Shown: in pieces, positions 49,777 through 58,340 of the stretch
Layout: each line of letters opens with the position of its first letter
How positions within the stretch are numbered: the first letter of the stretch is position 1
Source: an uncultured Bacteroidales bacterium
GTDB taxonomy: Bacteria; Bacteroidota; Bacteroidia; Bacteroidales; UBA932
DNA: 64,000 bases
Reading direction: 5' to 3'
Assembly (NCBI GenBank): GCA_900541925.1
Contig: UQMB01000014.1
Coordinates: 1 to 64,000, forward strand
Notes under the pieces: model-generated
The model's database searches: none
The model's input: the letters and a program-made list of their open reading frames with translations, nothing else
What the model was told of the DNA's origin: nothing
Position numbers and translations under genes: made by a program

Positions 49777-50406
49777 TTAGCGCATGTTTCTCTGTGCAAG
49801 GACATCCTGCACTCCGTCCACAAGCACGAGCTTGTTGGCGTTCATGATAGAATAGGTGCAGATCTCATCAACTGACACGATGTCCACATACGGAATGTTG
49901 CGTGATGAAAGATAGATATTGGTAGAGTTCTGAGGAAGCACATAAAGGACTTTGCGGTCACCGGCGCCGATGGCCTTGGTGATGTTGATCATTTCCTTTG
50001 TCTTAGGTGCGTCCAGAGAGAACTGCTCAACTACGATGATGTCGTTCTCGGCAGCCTTGTATGAAAGGGCTGACTTGCGGGCGAGAGCCTTCAGTTTCTT
50101 GTTGAGCTTGTTGTGGTAGAAGCGCGGAACCGGACCGAACACGCGGCCGCCGCCAACGAAGATGTTGGACTTGAGGCTTCCGTGACGTGCTCCGCCGCCA
50201 CCTTTCTGGCGTCCGAGCTTCTTGGTGCTATGGGCGTTCTCGCTGCGGTCCTTGGTCTTGGCGTTGCCGTGACGCTGGTTGGCGAGATACTGGATGACAT
50301 CAAGATAGATGGCGTGATCGTTCGGCTGGATGCCGAATACGCCGTCCTCAAGAGTTACCTTCTTTCCGGAATCGGTTCCGTCAATCTTTAATACTGATAA
50401 TTCCAT
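49777..50406 (-). CDS. rplD: 50S ribosomal protein L4
   Basis: 209 residues: HAIYLDVIQYLANQRHGNAKTKDRSENAHSTKKLGRQKGGGGARHGS (tunnel loop) and NIPYVDIVSVDEICTYSIMNANKLVLVDGV. Confidence 0.98.
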   Translation of the reverse strand: MELSVLKIDGTDSGKKVTLEDGVFGIQPNDHAIYLDVIQYLANQRHGNAKTKDRSENAHSTKKLGRQKGGGGARHGSLKSNIFVGGGRVFGPVPRFYHNKLNKKLKALARKSALSYKAAENDIIVVEQFSLDAPKTKEMINITKAIGAGDRKVLYVLPQNSTNIYLSSRNIPYVDIVSVDEICTYSIMNANKLVLVDGVQDVLAQRNMR

Positions 50407-50410
50407 ACTC

Positions 50411-51037
50411 TTAAGCCTCCAAAATTACATAAGAACCTCTGGCCCCCGGAACGGAACCCTTGACTACAACGAGATTGTTCTCAGGAATCACCTTGATGAC
50501 CTGAAGGTTCTCGACCTTCACCCTCTCGTTGCCCATGTGGCCCGCCATGCGCATTCCAGGAAGAACGCGTGAAGGCCATGAAGACGCACCCATAGAACCA
50601 GGGTGACGAAGGCGGTTGTGCTGGCCGTGGGTCTGTCCGCCGACACCGGCAAAGCCGTAACGGTGAACTACGCCCTGGAAGCCCTTACCTTTAGAGATAC
50701 CGGTGACATCGACGAAAGCGACGTCCTCGGTGAAGATGTCGGCTACGGTGAGCTTGTCACCGAGCTTCGGCTCTACGGCGAAGTCCGCCTTGAACTCGAC
50801 GAGCTTGCGCATTGGAGCGACACCTGCCTTTTTGAAATGCCCCATCAGAGGCGCGCTGGCGTGCTTCTCAGTCGTTTCGTCATAGGCAAGCTGTACAGCG
50901 GCATAGCCGTCTTTTTCTACTGTACGGAGCTGCGTAACAACGCACGGGCCAGCCTCGATAACGGTGCATGGCATGTTCTTGCCATCAGCACCGAAAACGG
51001 AAGTCATTCCGATTTTCTTTCCAATTAATCCAGGCAT
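50411..51037 (-). CDS. rplC: 50S ribosomal protein L3
   Basis: 208 residues: MPGLIGKKIGMTSVFGADGK, DVTGISKGKGFQGVVHRYGFAG, THGQHNRLRHPGSMGASSWPSRVLPGMRMAGHMGNERV. First gene of this ribosomal run; rpsJ, usually just upstream, is not in the window. Confidence 0.98.
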   Translation of the reverse strand: MPGLIGKKIGMTSVFGADGKNMPCTVIEAGPCVVTQLRTVEKDGYAAVQLAYDETTEKHASAPLMGHFKKAGVAPMRKLVEFKADFAVEPKLGDKLTVADIFTEDVAFVDVTGISKGKGFQGVVHRYGFAGVGGQTHGQHNRLRHPGSMGASSWPSRVLPGMRMAGHMGNERVKVENLQVIKVIPENNLVVVKGSVPGARGSYVILEA

Positions 51038-51097
51038 TGGTTGTTTAATTAATTGTTTATAAATACTTTATAAGTAACCGCATACTTTTGCGGGCTG

Positions 51098-51129
51098 CAA
51101 ATATACGACATATTTCGCTTATTTCCAAA
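51098..51129 (-). promoter_or_regulatory. promoter of the rplC-rpsC ribosomal operon
   Basis: Minus strand: TTTG at 51126-51129, 20-nt spacer, TATATTTG at 51098-51105. Full match to the consensus. The ~55-nt leader holds a small CCGCA/TGCGG hairpin (51078-51093). Its -33 box lies beside the -33 box of the divergent cdaA promoter. Confidence 0.82.
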
Positions 51130-51132
51130 AAC

Positions 51133-51161
51133 TTGATTTCCAATATTTTTATGTAAATTTG
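51133..51161 (+). promoter_or_regulatory. promoter of cdaA
   Basis: TTG at 51133-51135, 18-nt spacer, TAAATTTG at 51154-51161. The box ends 4 nt before the cdaA ATG, so the message is probably leaderless. Confidence 0.7.
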
Positions 51162-51165
51162 CGAT

Positions 51166-51966
51166 ATGGTTCTAGGACTACTGGGTTTTCTGCACTTCAC
51201 GCTGGTCGACCTTCTGGACATCCTGATGGTCGCGCTGGTGATTTATTTCATCTTCCGCTGCATCCAGGGCTCCACCGCCATCAACATCTTCATCGCCATC
51301 ATAATCGTGCTGGCCGTTCAGATTGTGGCCAATGCGCTCGGGCTGAAGATGGTCTCATCCCTGCTCGGGACTCTCATTGATGTCGGCGCCATCGCGCTGA
51401 TCGTGATTTTCCAGCCTGAGATAAGGCGATTCCTCAATTCGCTGGGGCGCAAGGCCGGCAATTCGCTGGAGAGGCGTCCGCTGCTCAAGAGACTGATAGC
51501 CGGAGGGAAAGGCGCTGACAGCGTGGACAGCCGTGCGATATCCGAGATAGCGCAGGCCTGCAAGGAGATGTCCGACCAGAAGACCGGCGCGCTCATCCTC
51601 ATCCGCCGCAAGGACTCCCTGGAAGACATCGTGGCGACCGGCGACATCGTGGACGCGCAGATAAGCAGCCGCCTGATAATGAACATCTTCTTCAAGAACT
51701 CCCCGCTCCATGACGGAGCCATGGTCATAGGCGACAGCCGCATCATCGCGGCGCGCTGCACCCTGCCCATCACCGAGCGCGGCGACCTGCCGGCGCACTA
51801 CGGCATGAGACACAAGGCCGCCATCGGCGTCTCGGAGCAGTGCGATGCGGATGTGATCGTGGTCAGCGAGGAGACCGGAGCGATATCTTTCGTGCGCGGA
51901 GGGGTCATCAGGACCATAGACAGCATCAACAATCTTAAACTTCTTCTTGGAGAGAAAACCGAATGA
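51166..51966 (+). CDS. cdaA: diadenylate cyclase
   Basis: 266 residues: two to three N-terminal membrane helices (~10-75), then the DAC domain with FFKNSPLHDGAMVIGDSRIIAARCTLP (DGA motif) and MRHKAAIGVSE in place of the usual RHR motif, followed by VVSEETGAIS. It makes cyclic di-AMP from two ATP, a signal for potassium and osmotic homeostasis. The membrane-anchored layout is that of CdaA. The usual regulator cdaR is not next to it; mutS2 follows with an ATGA overlap. Confidence 0.93.
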   Translation: MVLGLLGFLHFTLVDLLDILMVALVIYFIFRCIQGSTAINIFIAIIIVLAVQIVANALGLKMVSSLLGTLIDVGAIALIVIFQPEIRRFLNSLGRKAGNSLERRPLLKRLIAGGKGADSVDSRAISEIAQACKEMSDQKTGALILIRRKDSLEDIVATGDIVDAQISSRLIMNIFFKNSPLHDGAMVIGDSRIIAARCTLPITERGDLPAHYGMRHKAAIGVSEQCDADVIVVSEETGAISFVRGGVIRTIDSINNLKLLLGEKTE

Positions 51967-54425
51967 TAAACTCCGGACTGGAAGCCAAACTCGGCTTTGA
52001 CAAGATACGCCGAATCATATCAGACCGCTGCCTGACGGACTACGCCGCGGACAGGGTGGAGAAAGAGGAGTTCTCCACCGACAGGGGCGTGATCGGGACG
52101 AGGCTCGCCCTCACGGACGAGATGAGGCTGATAATGATGTTCGAGGACAGTTTCCCGACGACCGGATACATAGACGCGGCCCCGTTCCTGGAGCCGCTGC
52201 TCAAGGCGGGATCGTCCATAGACACGCTCTCGCTCGGCAAGCTCAAGACAGCCACTGACACGGTGCGCAAGATCCTGCACTTCTTCGGAGGCATCAAGGA
52301 CGGGGTGTACCCGAGGCTCAAGAGGATGGCCGGGCAGGTCAACTCGTTCCCTGAGATACAGCGCAGGATAGAGAGCGTCCTGGACAAGTACGGGGACATC
52401 AAGGACTCGGCTTCCGACAGGCTGCTGGAGATAAGGGGCGCGATGCGCAGCCGGGAGGCATCGCTCTCAAAGAGAGCGGGGGCCGTGCTCCGCAAGGCCC
52501 AGGAGGACGGCATAGCCGACTCCGATGCCTCCGTCAGCATCCGCGACGGGAAGTTCCTGATCCCGGTCAACTCCTCCGCCAAACGCAAACTGCCCGGCTT
52601 CGTCTATGACGAGTCGGCCACCGGCAAGACGACCTTCATCGAGCCGGCGGAGATAGTCGAGCTGGAGAACGAGATCATCGCCCTGCGCTTCGAAGAGGAG
52701 AGGGAGATACGCAAGATCCTGTTCGAGTTCACGGAATTCCTCCGGCCATATATCCCCGAGCTCCTGTCCGGAGCCAAGTTCCTCGGGGAGATTGACTTCC
52801 TGATGGCCAAGGCCCAGACGGCCCTGGACTTCATCGCGGGCGTCCCGGTGATCTCCGATGACGGCGGCATGGAGCTGCGCAAGGCAAGGCACCCGCTGCT
52901 TGAGAAGGCCCTGCGCGCGGAGGGACGGGCGATGGTCCCCCTCACCATCACGCTCACCCCACGCAAACGCATACTGCTGATTTCCGGGCCCAACGCCGGA
53001 GGCAAATCCGTGTGCCTCAAGACCACGGGACTGCTCCAGTATATGTTCCAGTGGGGAATGCTCATCCCGACCTCGGAGACTTCCGAGATGATGATTTTCG
53101 ACCGCATTTTCGTCAGCATCGGCGATGACCAGAACATAGAAAGCGACCTCAGCACCTACAGCTCCTTCCTCTCGCAGATGAGGGAGATGCTCTCCTGCGC
53201 GGACGAGAAGACGCTCGTGCTGATAGACGAGTTCGGCTCCGGCACGGAGCCCGCCGCAGGCGGGGCCATAGCCGAGGCCATCCTGAGCGAGATGGACCGC
53301 AGGGGCGTCTACGGGGTCATCACCACTCACTACACCAACCTCAAGTTGTATGCTTCCGGGGCCGACACTTCCGTAATCAACGGGGCCATGCTGTATGACG
53401 CGGCCAAGATAGAGCCGCTCTTCAAACTCGAGACCGGACTTCCCGGCAACTCCTTCGCGTTCGAACTGGCACGCAAGATGCGCCTGCCGGAAAGCATAGT
53501 CAAGGACGCGGAGCGGCGGGCCGGGGAGGAGTTCGTCGGCATCGAACGCAACCTGCGCAAGATAGCCCGCAACCGCCGGGCCCTGGACGAGAAGCTCCAG
53601 AAAGTCAAGAACAGCGACAAGGCCCTCACTGGGCTTACCGAGAAATACCAGAAAGAGCTTGAAGACATCAAGAGCCTCCGAGAATCCATCATAGCCTCGG
53701 CGATGCAAGAGGCTGAGCAGATAGTCAAGGGCGCCGGCAAGCAGGTCGAGAAGACCATACGCGACATCAAAGCGGCCCAGGCCGAGAAGACTCAGACCAA
53801 GGAGGCCCGCGAAGAGCTCCAGGGTTTCCTGGGCGCGCTGGAGAAGCGCAAGGAGAAGGAGGGACGCGACAAGGAGAACTACATCGACCGGAAACTCGCC
53901 TCCCTGCAGAAGCGCGGGGCCAAGAAGGCCGCCGCGGCCGAAAAGGAGCAGAAGAGCTCCCCTCTCAAGGTCGGGGAGAAAGTCCGGATCAAGGACAACG
54001 GCCTCGTGGGCGAAGTGTCCAAGATATCCAACAAGGCCGTCACCGTAATCGTGGGCAACATCAGCAGCACCATGTCTCCGGACAGGGTGGAGCGCATCTC
54101 CTCCAACGAGTTCCGGGAAGCCTCGCGCAAGGAGTTCAAGCCCGTGGAGCAGAAAGTGGACCGCTCCCTGACCGACCGCAGGCTCAACTTCTCTCCGGAG
54201 CTGGACATACGCGGCGAGAGGCTCTCGGACGCCCTCAACATCGTGACACGCTACATCGACGACGCCGTCATGCTCAACATGGGCTCCGTCAGGATCATCC
54301 ACGGCAAAGGCTCCGGCGTGCTCCGCGAAGAAATACAGAAGTATCTCCGGTCCATCCCCGGGCTCAGCGTCTCCGATGAGGACATCCGCAACGGAGGCAC
54401 CGGCGTCACAATCGTAAAGCTATGA
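51963..54425 (+). CDS. mutS2: MutS2 family ATPase/endonuclease
   Basis: 820 residues: core clamp and lever helices (~1-310), ATPase domain with Walker A GPNAGGKSVCLK, Walker B TLVLIDEFGSGTEPAAGGA, a long coiled coil (~515-640), a KOW-like segment (VGEKVRIKDNGLVGEV) and a C-terminal Smr domain with LDIRGERLSDAL and HGKGSGVLR. MutS2 splits collided ribosomes and/or suppresses recombination; it is not mismatch repair MutS. Overlaps cdaA and yraN by 4 nt on each side. Confidence 0.96.
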   Translation: MINSGLEAKLGFDKIRRIISDRCLTDYAADRVEKEEFSTDRGVIGTRLALTDEMRLIMMFEDSFPTTGYIDAAPFLEPLLKAGSSIDTLSLGKLKTATDTVRKILHFFGGIKDGVYPRLKRMAGQVNSFPEIQRRIESVLDKYGDIKDSASDRLLEIRGAMRSREASLSKRAGAVLRKAQEDGIADSDASVSIRDGKFLIPVNSSAKRKLPGFVYDESATGKTTFIEPAEIVELENEIIALRFEEEREIRKILFEFTEFLRPYIPELLSGAKFLGEIDFLMAKAQTALDFIAGVPVISDDGGMELRKARHPLLEKALRAEGRAMVPLTITLTPRKRILLISGPNAGGKSVCLKTTGLLQYMFQWGMLIPTSETSEMMIFDRIFVSIGDDQNIESDLSTYSSFLSQMREMLSCADEKTLVLIDEFGSGTEPAAGGAIAEAILSEMDRRGVYGVITTHYTNLKLYASGADTSVINGAMLYDAAKIEPLFKLETGLPGNSFAFELARKMRLPESIVKDAERRAGEEFVGIERNLRKIARNRRALDEKLQKVKNSDKALTGLTEKYQKELEDIKSLRESIIASAMQEAEQIVKGAGKQVEKTIRDIKAAQAEKTQTKEAREELQGFLGALEKRKEKEGRDKENYIDRKLASLQKRGAKKAAAAEKEQKSSPLKVGEKVRIKDNGLVGEVSKISNKAVTVIVGNISSTMSPDRVERISSNEFREASRKEFKPVEQKVDRSLTDRRLNFSPELDIRGERLSDALNIVTRYIDDAVMLNMGSVRIIHGKGSGVLREEIQKYLRSIPGLSVSDEDIRNGGTGVTIVKL

Positions 54426-54805
54426 GGGACAACAGGCAGATCACCGGCAGGAGAGGAGAAGACGAGGCGTGCCGCTATCTGCGCGACAGGGGCCACGAGA
54501 TAATCCGGCGCAACTGGAGATGCGGCCATCTGGAAATCGACATCATCTCGCTGGACCAGGAGGGGCTGCACATCGTGGAGGTGAAAAGCCGCCAGATTCC
54601 CGCGCCCGCAGCGCCGCAGACCAATGTGGACCGCAGGAAGATGCAGAAACTCACCTCGGCGGCCAACGCCTTCCTGAACTCCGAGGCACGCGGATCGCTG
54701 CCCTCCGACCTGGAGGTGTTCTTCGATGTGGTGACAGTGCTCTTCGATGGCCCAAAGTTTGAAATAGAATATTATCCACAAGCTTTTATACCACTATATG
54801 CTTAA
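54422..54805 (+). CDS. yraN: YraN/UPF0102 nuclease-fold protein
   Basis: 127 residues: GRRGEDEACRYLRDRGHEIIRRNWRCGHLEIDIISLDQEGLHIVEVKSR carries the E..EID..VEVK pattern of this small PDDEXK-like family. Its role in DNA processing is presumed, not proven. Starts within the mutS2 stop (ATGA) and overlaps manC by 8 nt. Confidence 0.92.
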   Translation: MRDNRQITGRRGEDEACRYLRDRGHEIIRRNWRCGHLEIDIISLDQEGLHIVEVKSRQIPAPAAPQTNVDRRKMQKLTSAANAFLNSEARGSLPSDLEVFFDVVTVLFDGPKFEIEYYPQAFIPLYA

Positions 54806-55889
54806 TAACCACCTGTACTGCATAATCATGGCCGGAGGGGTCGGATCCCGCTTCTGGCCCATCAGCAGGGTCGACCGGCCCAAACAGTTCCTCGACTTCA
54901 ACGAGGAGGGGCAGTCGTTCCTGAGGTTCACCTTCGACAGGATGAAGGCCGTAATCCCGGAAGAGAACATCCTGGTCGTGTCACTGCCGAGATACAAGGA
55001 GACCATACGCAAACAGCTTCCCGAACTTCTGGAGGAGAATCTGCTCCTTGAACCATACAGCCGCAACACGGCCCCCTGTCTCACTTACGCCACCTACAAG
55101 ATTCTCAAGCGCGACCCGGCAGCCGTCACGGCCGTAACCCCGTCCGACCTGATAATCAACAACCACAGCATCTTCAACGAGACCCTCTCCAACGCCCTGG
55201 CGTATGCGGCCGGGGCAGACGCCCTGATCACCCTCGGGGTTGTCCCGACAAGACCCGACCCGAACTTCGGATACATCCAGATGGCGGGGGCCGCAGAAGA
55301 AGGCAGGCCGGTCAAGGTCAAGACATTCACGGAGAAGCCTGACACGCAACTCGCCAAAGTGTTCATAGATACCGGTGAGTTCCTCTGGAACTCGGGCATC
55401 TTCGTCTGGAGAGCCTCCGCCATACAGGGCGCACTCGAAAAATACGCCCCCGAGATCACCTCGCTGTGGAGCGGCTGGCAGGAGGCGCTGGGGTCTGAAC
55501 ACGAGCTGGAGTTCCTCGAGAGGATATATACCGACATGCCGCGCATTTCCATAGATTACGCCGTGATGGAGAAAACCGACAACGCCTGGGTATACCCGGC
55601 CAAGTTCCGCTGGGCCGACATCGGCAACTGGGAGTCGCTCTACGACTATCTGGCCCACCACGACGAGAACGGCAACGCGATGAACCTCGTCAACAAAGGC
55701 CTGGTCAAGGAATGCAAGGACAACATCGTGTATTCCGGCAACCCGTCCAAGCTGCTGGCCCTGAGAGGACTGGAGAACTTCATCGTCATCGACACGAAAG
55801 ATGTCCTGATGATCTGCCCGCGGGATGAGGAGAAGCTCCAGGACTTCCTGTCCAGGCTCGCGATGCCGGAATTCGAGGAATACAGATAA
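54798..55889 (+). CDS. manC: mannose-1-phosphate guanylyltransferase
   Basis: 363 residues: IIMAGGVGSRFWPISRVDRPKQFLDF is the nucleotidyltransferase signature; then EPYSRNTAPCLTYA, VKTFTEKPDTQLAKVF and WADIGNWESLYDY. It makes GDP-mannose, the donor for mannose and a precursor of GDP-fucose, feeding surface glycans. It lacks the C-terminal isomerase domain of bifunctional ManC/AlgA. Probably in one operon with cdaA-mutS2-yraN. Confidence 0.94.
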   Translation: MLNNHLYCIIMAGGVGSRFWPISRVDRPKQFLDFNEEGQSFLRFTFDRMKAVIPEENILVVSLPRYKETIRKQLPELLEENLLLEPYSRNTAPCLTYATYKILKRDPAAVTAVTPSDLIINNHSIFNETLSNALAYAAGADALITLGVVPTRPDPNFGYIQMAGAAEEGRPVKVKTFTEKPDTQLAKVFIDTGEFLWNSGIFVWRASAIQGALEKYAPEITSLWSGWQEALGSEHELEFLERIYTDMPRISIDYAVMEKTDNAWVYPAKFRWADIGNWESLYDYLAHHDENGNAMNLVNKGLVKECKDNIVYSGNPSKLLALRGLENFIVIDTKDVLMICPRDEEKLQDFLSRLAMPEFEEYR

Positions 55890-55893
55890 CGAC

Positions 55894-57039
55894 ATGGACT
55901 GCTCAAAGTTCCTTTCAGAAGATACCCACAACTTCATGAGGTCCCCCGTCAGGGAGATATTCAAGCACACGGACCTCAACGCGATATGTTCATTCGCCGG
56001 AGGCTATCCGGATGCGGCGACGTTCCCCACAGAGGATATCCGCCGGCTCTGCTCGCTGGTGCTGGACAAGTACGGGGCGAAAGCCCTGCAGTATGGTGCC
56101 ACCCAAGGCGTCCCGGAACTTCGGAGCGCGCTCTCGGCAAGATACGGCGTTGACATCCGCAACATCCAGATTACCACCTCCTCCCAACAGGGCATAGATG
56201 TCTGCTCAAGGATAATGCTTGACCCGGGGGACGTGGTCCTGACATCCTCTCCGACTTATCTGGGCGCCCTCCAGTCGTTCAAGTCCTACCGGGCCTGGAT
56301 CGTGGCGCTGAAGAGTTTCCGGGAGGAGGACTGCGGCGCGGATGCCGCCACTCTGGACAGGGCCAAGTTCTGCTATGTGATACCTGACTTCCAGAACCCG
56401 GGAGGGACGACCATGAGCCTGGAAGAAAGGCGGGAACTGTGCCGCCTCGCGGAGAAGCACGATTTCATCATCGTGGAGGACAGCCCGTACCGCGAACTGC
56501 GTTACAGCGGCGCGCCTGTCCCTACAATCCGTTCTCTCTGCCCTGAGCGCACCCTGCAGCTGGGCAGCTTCTCCAAGATTTTCGCGCCGGGCTTCAGGCT
56601 GGGCTGGATCTTCGGCCCGGAGGAGCTGCTTGACCAGATTTATGTCTGCAAGCAGTCTCTCGACCTCTGCCCGCCCGTGTTCGACCAATATGTGGCCGCA
56701 GAGTTCCTCAATAGCGGTGCGCTGGACGAGAATCTGGCCAAGAGCATCTCGCTCTATCGCGAGAAGCGCGACCTCATGCTCTCGCTGCTGGAGAAATATA
56801 TGCCGGCTGACGTCAGCTGGACAAGGCCCGAGGGCGGGCTCTTCCTCTTCCTGACGATGCCGGAGGGCTGCGACACCGTGGCTCTTTATGACAAGGCCCT
56901 GAGCGCGGGCGTGGCCTATGTGGCAGGCTCGTTCTTCTATCCCGACGGCAGCCACCGCAACACGATGAGGCTTAATTTCTCGTTCCTCGACAAGTCCAGG
57001 ATGGAAGAGGGGATAAAACTGCTCGCCTCGCTGCTGTAG
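55894..57039 (+). CDS. fold-type I PLP aminotransferase
   Basis: 381 residues in the aminotransferase I/II group of the LysN/2-aminoadipate type: GGYPDAATFPTEDIRRL at the start, LQYGATQGVPELRSAL, NPGGTTMSLEERREL, and the PLP-binding Lys in LQLGSFSKIFAPGFRLGW. Typical members transaminate alpha-aminoadipate, aromatic or branched-chain amino acids. Given the dap operon a few kb away, a role in DAP or lysine metabolism is conceivable, but they are convergent and separated by an island. Starts 4 nt after manC. Confidence 0.85.
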   Translation: MDCSKFLSEDTHNFMRSPVREIFKHTDLNAICSFAGGYPDAATFPTEDIRRLCSLVLDKYGAKALQYGATQGVPELRSALSARYGVDIRNIQITTSSQQGIDVCSRIMLDPGDVVLTSSPTYLGALQSFKSYRAWIVALKSFREEDCGADAATLDRAKFCYVIPDFQNPGGTTMSLEERRELCRLAEKHDFIIVEDSPYRELRYSGAPVPTIRSLCPERTLQLGSFSKIFAPGFRLGWIFGPEELLDQIYVCKQSLDLCPPVFDQYVAAEFLNSGALDENLAKSISLYREKRDLMLSLLEKYMPADVSWTRPEGGLFLFLTMPEGCDTVALYDKALSAGVAYVAGSFFYPDGSHRNTMRLNFSFLDKSRMEEGIKLLASLL

Positions 57040-57311
57040 TCACTGCGGCTGCTGGGGTCGCGGGGGTTGCCGAGGCTGAGGTTGCTGCTGAAGTTGCTGT
57101 TGCCGCTGAGACTGAGGCTGTTGGGGCTGCTGAAGCTGTTGGGGTTGCTGAAGCTGCTGGGGTTGCTGAAGCTGCTGGGGTTGCTGAAGCTGCTGGGGTT
57201 GCTGCGGTCGCCGCGGCTGCCGAGTTTGCTGAGGTCGCTGAAGCTGTTGGGGTTGCCGAGGTCGCTGGGGCCCCTGAGACTGGGGTTGCTGAGGCAATGC
57301 CGCCCGCGAGA
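57040..57311. other. non-coding tandem-repeat region after aminotransferase
   Basis: A T/G/C-biased stretch made of variants of GCTGYTGGGGTTGCTGAA. The core 57115-57204 is described separately; the rest is degenerate. The long Gln/Pro-rich frame on the minus strand is a by-product of the repeat. It runs into hairpin repeat copy B. Confidence 0.65.
57115..57204 (+). repeat. 18-bp tandem repeat (5 units)
   Basis: Five contiguous 18-bp units; the last three (57151-57204) are identical, AAGCTGCTGGGGTTGCTG, and the two before differ by one to three bases. The gradient of identity indicates recent expansion from the right side. No clear gene spans it. Confidence 0.9.
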
Positions 57312-57503
57312 TGGCGCATCTCCGTGGAACACCCGCCGACGCGTGGAACATCCGACGAAGCATGGGACATTCGCCGACATGTGGAACATTGCCAAGGCGT
57401 GGAACATCGCGGTGCGCACCAGGGGCGTTTTCACTCACCGCGCCGGTTTTCAAAAGCTCGCGTGCGCAGAAAGGAGCCTGGTGCGCACCGCGAATCAACC
57501 TTT
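57312..57503 (+). repeat. dispersed hairpin repeat, copy B
   Basis: Longest copy. After TGGCGCATCTC come five head units at 57323-57411 (18-19 bp each, CGTGGAACAYYCGCCGA-like). Then a perfect 12-bp inverted repeat: GTGCGCACCAGG (57412-57423) and CCTGGTGCGCAC (57477-57488) around a 53-nt loop. The tail CGCGAATCAACCTTT is shared with copy C. It lies ~210 nt upstream of the AbiE pair. Confidence 0.9.
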
Positions 57504-57713
57504 TTCAGGCCAATACAAAGCGGTCTTTTAGCTGGTATTTTTGCGGTGTTTTGGTTGGTGTTTTTGTGGCGTTTTGATGGGTGTTTTTGTGCACCATTTC
57601 ACGCGGCGGCTCCTTTCTTCATCAATGCAAATTTCGGACAGTAGCAGCCAATTCCGGAACAGAAAAGCAACAATTATTTAGTTTTCCGTTCCTAATTTTA
57701 CTATATTTACGCC
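57504..57713. other. non-coding gap before abiEi
   Basis: Contains two T/G-rich degenerate repeats (GGTGTTTTTGTG-like, near 57563 and 57589) and ends in an AT-rich stretch with TATATTTA at 57702-57709, a likely -7 box of the AbiE operon that ends 4 nt before a GTG start. No gene is seen. Confidence 0.6.
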
Positions 57714-58340
57714 GTGGCAATGGATTTGGAGCATATCGGCAACATTCCTGTCAGCACTCAGGCTGTAGCGTCTCTGTTCCCTGCTTTGGAAGCGGGGAAC
57801 CAGAAGGTGCGTAATCTTGAGGCTGCAGGCAAAATCATACGGCTCAAGAAAGGACTGTATGTGGTTGATCCGAAGGTTTCGCGCGTAGCTCTGTCCACGG
57901 AGCTGATTGCCAATCACCTTTATGCCCCGTCATACGTCTCTATGCAGACCGCGCTTCGCTACTATGGCCTCATTCCGGAAGCGGTTTATACTACGCAGTC
58001 GATGACCCTGAAGCATACACGCTGCTTCGACACCCCATTAGGACGGTTCGAGTACCAGATGATTTCCCGTGAGGCCTTCCCCATTGGCATCACAAGCATC
58101 AACAAGCAGAATTATGCCTTCCTGATGGCGACGCCTGAGAAGGCCCTCTGTGACCTTATTGCCAATTCCCCAAAGGTTAATATCCGTTACCTCAAGGATG
58201 TGGAGACCTATCTTGAAGAGGATATCAGAATGGATTTGGAAGATCTGCGAAACATGGATATGAGCATTTTTGAGCGCTATGCCCAGGTGGGGAAGAAAGC
58301 CAATTCCGTTGAGACTCTGGTAAAGTATCTGAAGAAATGA
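57714..58340 (+). CDS. AbiEi-type antitoxin of type IV toxin-antitoxin system
   Basis: 208 residues from GTG (ATG two codons later is an alternative). N-terminal winged helix (VSTQAVASLFPALEAGNQKVRNLEAAGKIIRLKKGLYVV) typical of AbiEi, then YVSMQTALRYYGLIPEAVYTTQSMTLKHTR and a middle EKALCDLI segment found in the family's C-terminal domain. AbiEi binds its promoter and neutralises the AbiEii toxin by an indirect route. GC content is visibly lower than in neighbouring genes. Overlaps the toxin gene by ATGA. Confidence 0.88.
   Translation: MAMDLEHIGNIPVSTQAVASLFPALEAGNQKVRNLEAAGKIIRLKKGLYVVDPKVSRVALSTELIANHLYAPSYVSMQTALRYYGLIPEAVYTTQSMTLKHTRCFDTPLGRFEYQMISREAFPIGITSINKQNYAFLMATPEKALCDLIANSPKVNIRYLKDVETYLEEDIRMDLEDLRNMDMSIFERYAQVGKKANSVETLVKYLKK

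Noticed and set aside
52467..54302. 611-codon minus-strand frame
   Set aside because: Fully antisense to mutS2, which has all family motifs. Its Leu/Gly/Val-rich product matches nothing known.
57323..57411. Possible CRISPR array (regular 19-bp units)
   Set aside because: Units are contiguous with no unique spacers, degenerate, and no cas gene is near. It is a tandem head of the hairpin repeat.
57040..57498. Gln/Pro-rich minus-strand frame
   Set aside because: It is a translation of the 18-bp tandem repeat and the hairpin repeat; no signal, domain or ribosome site.
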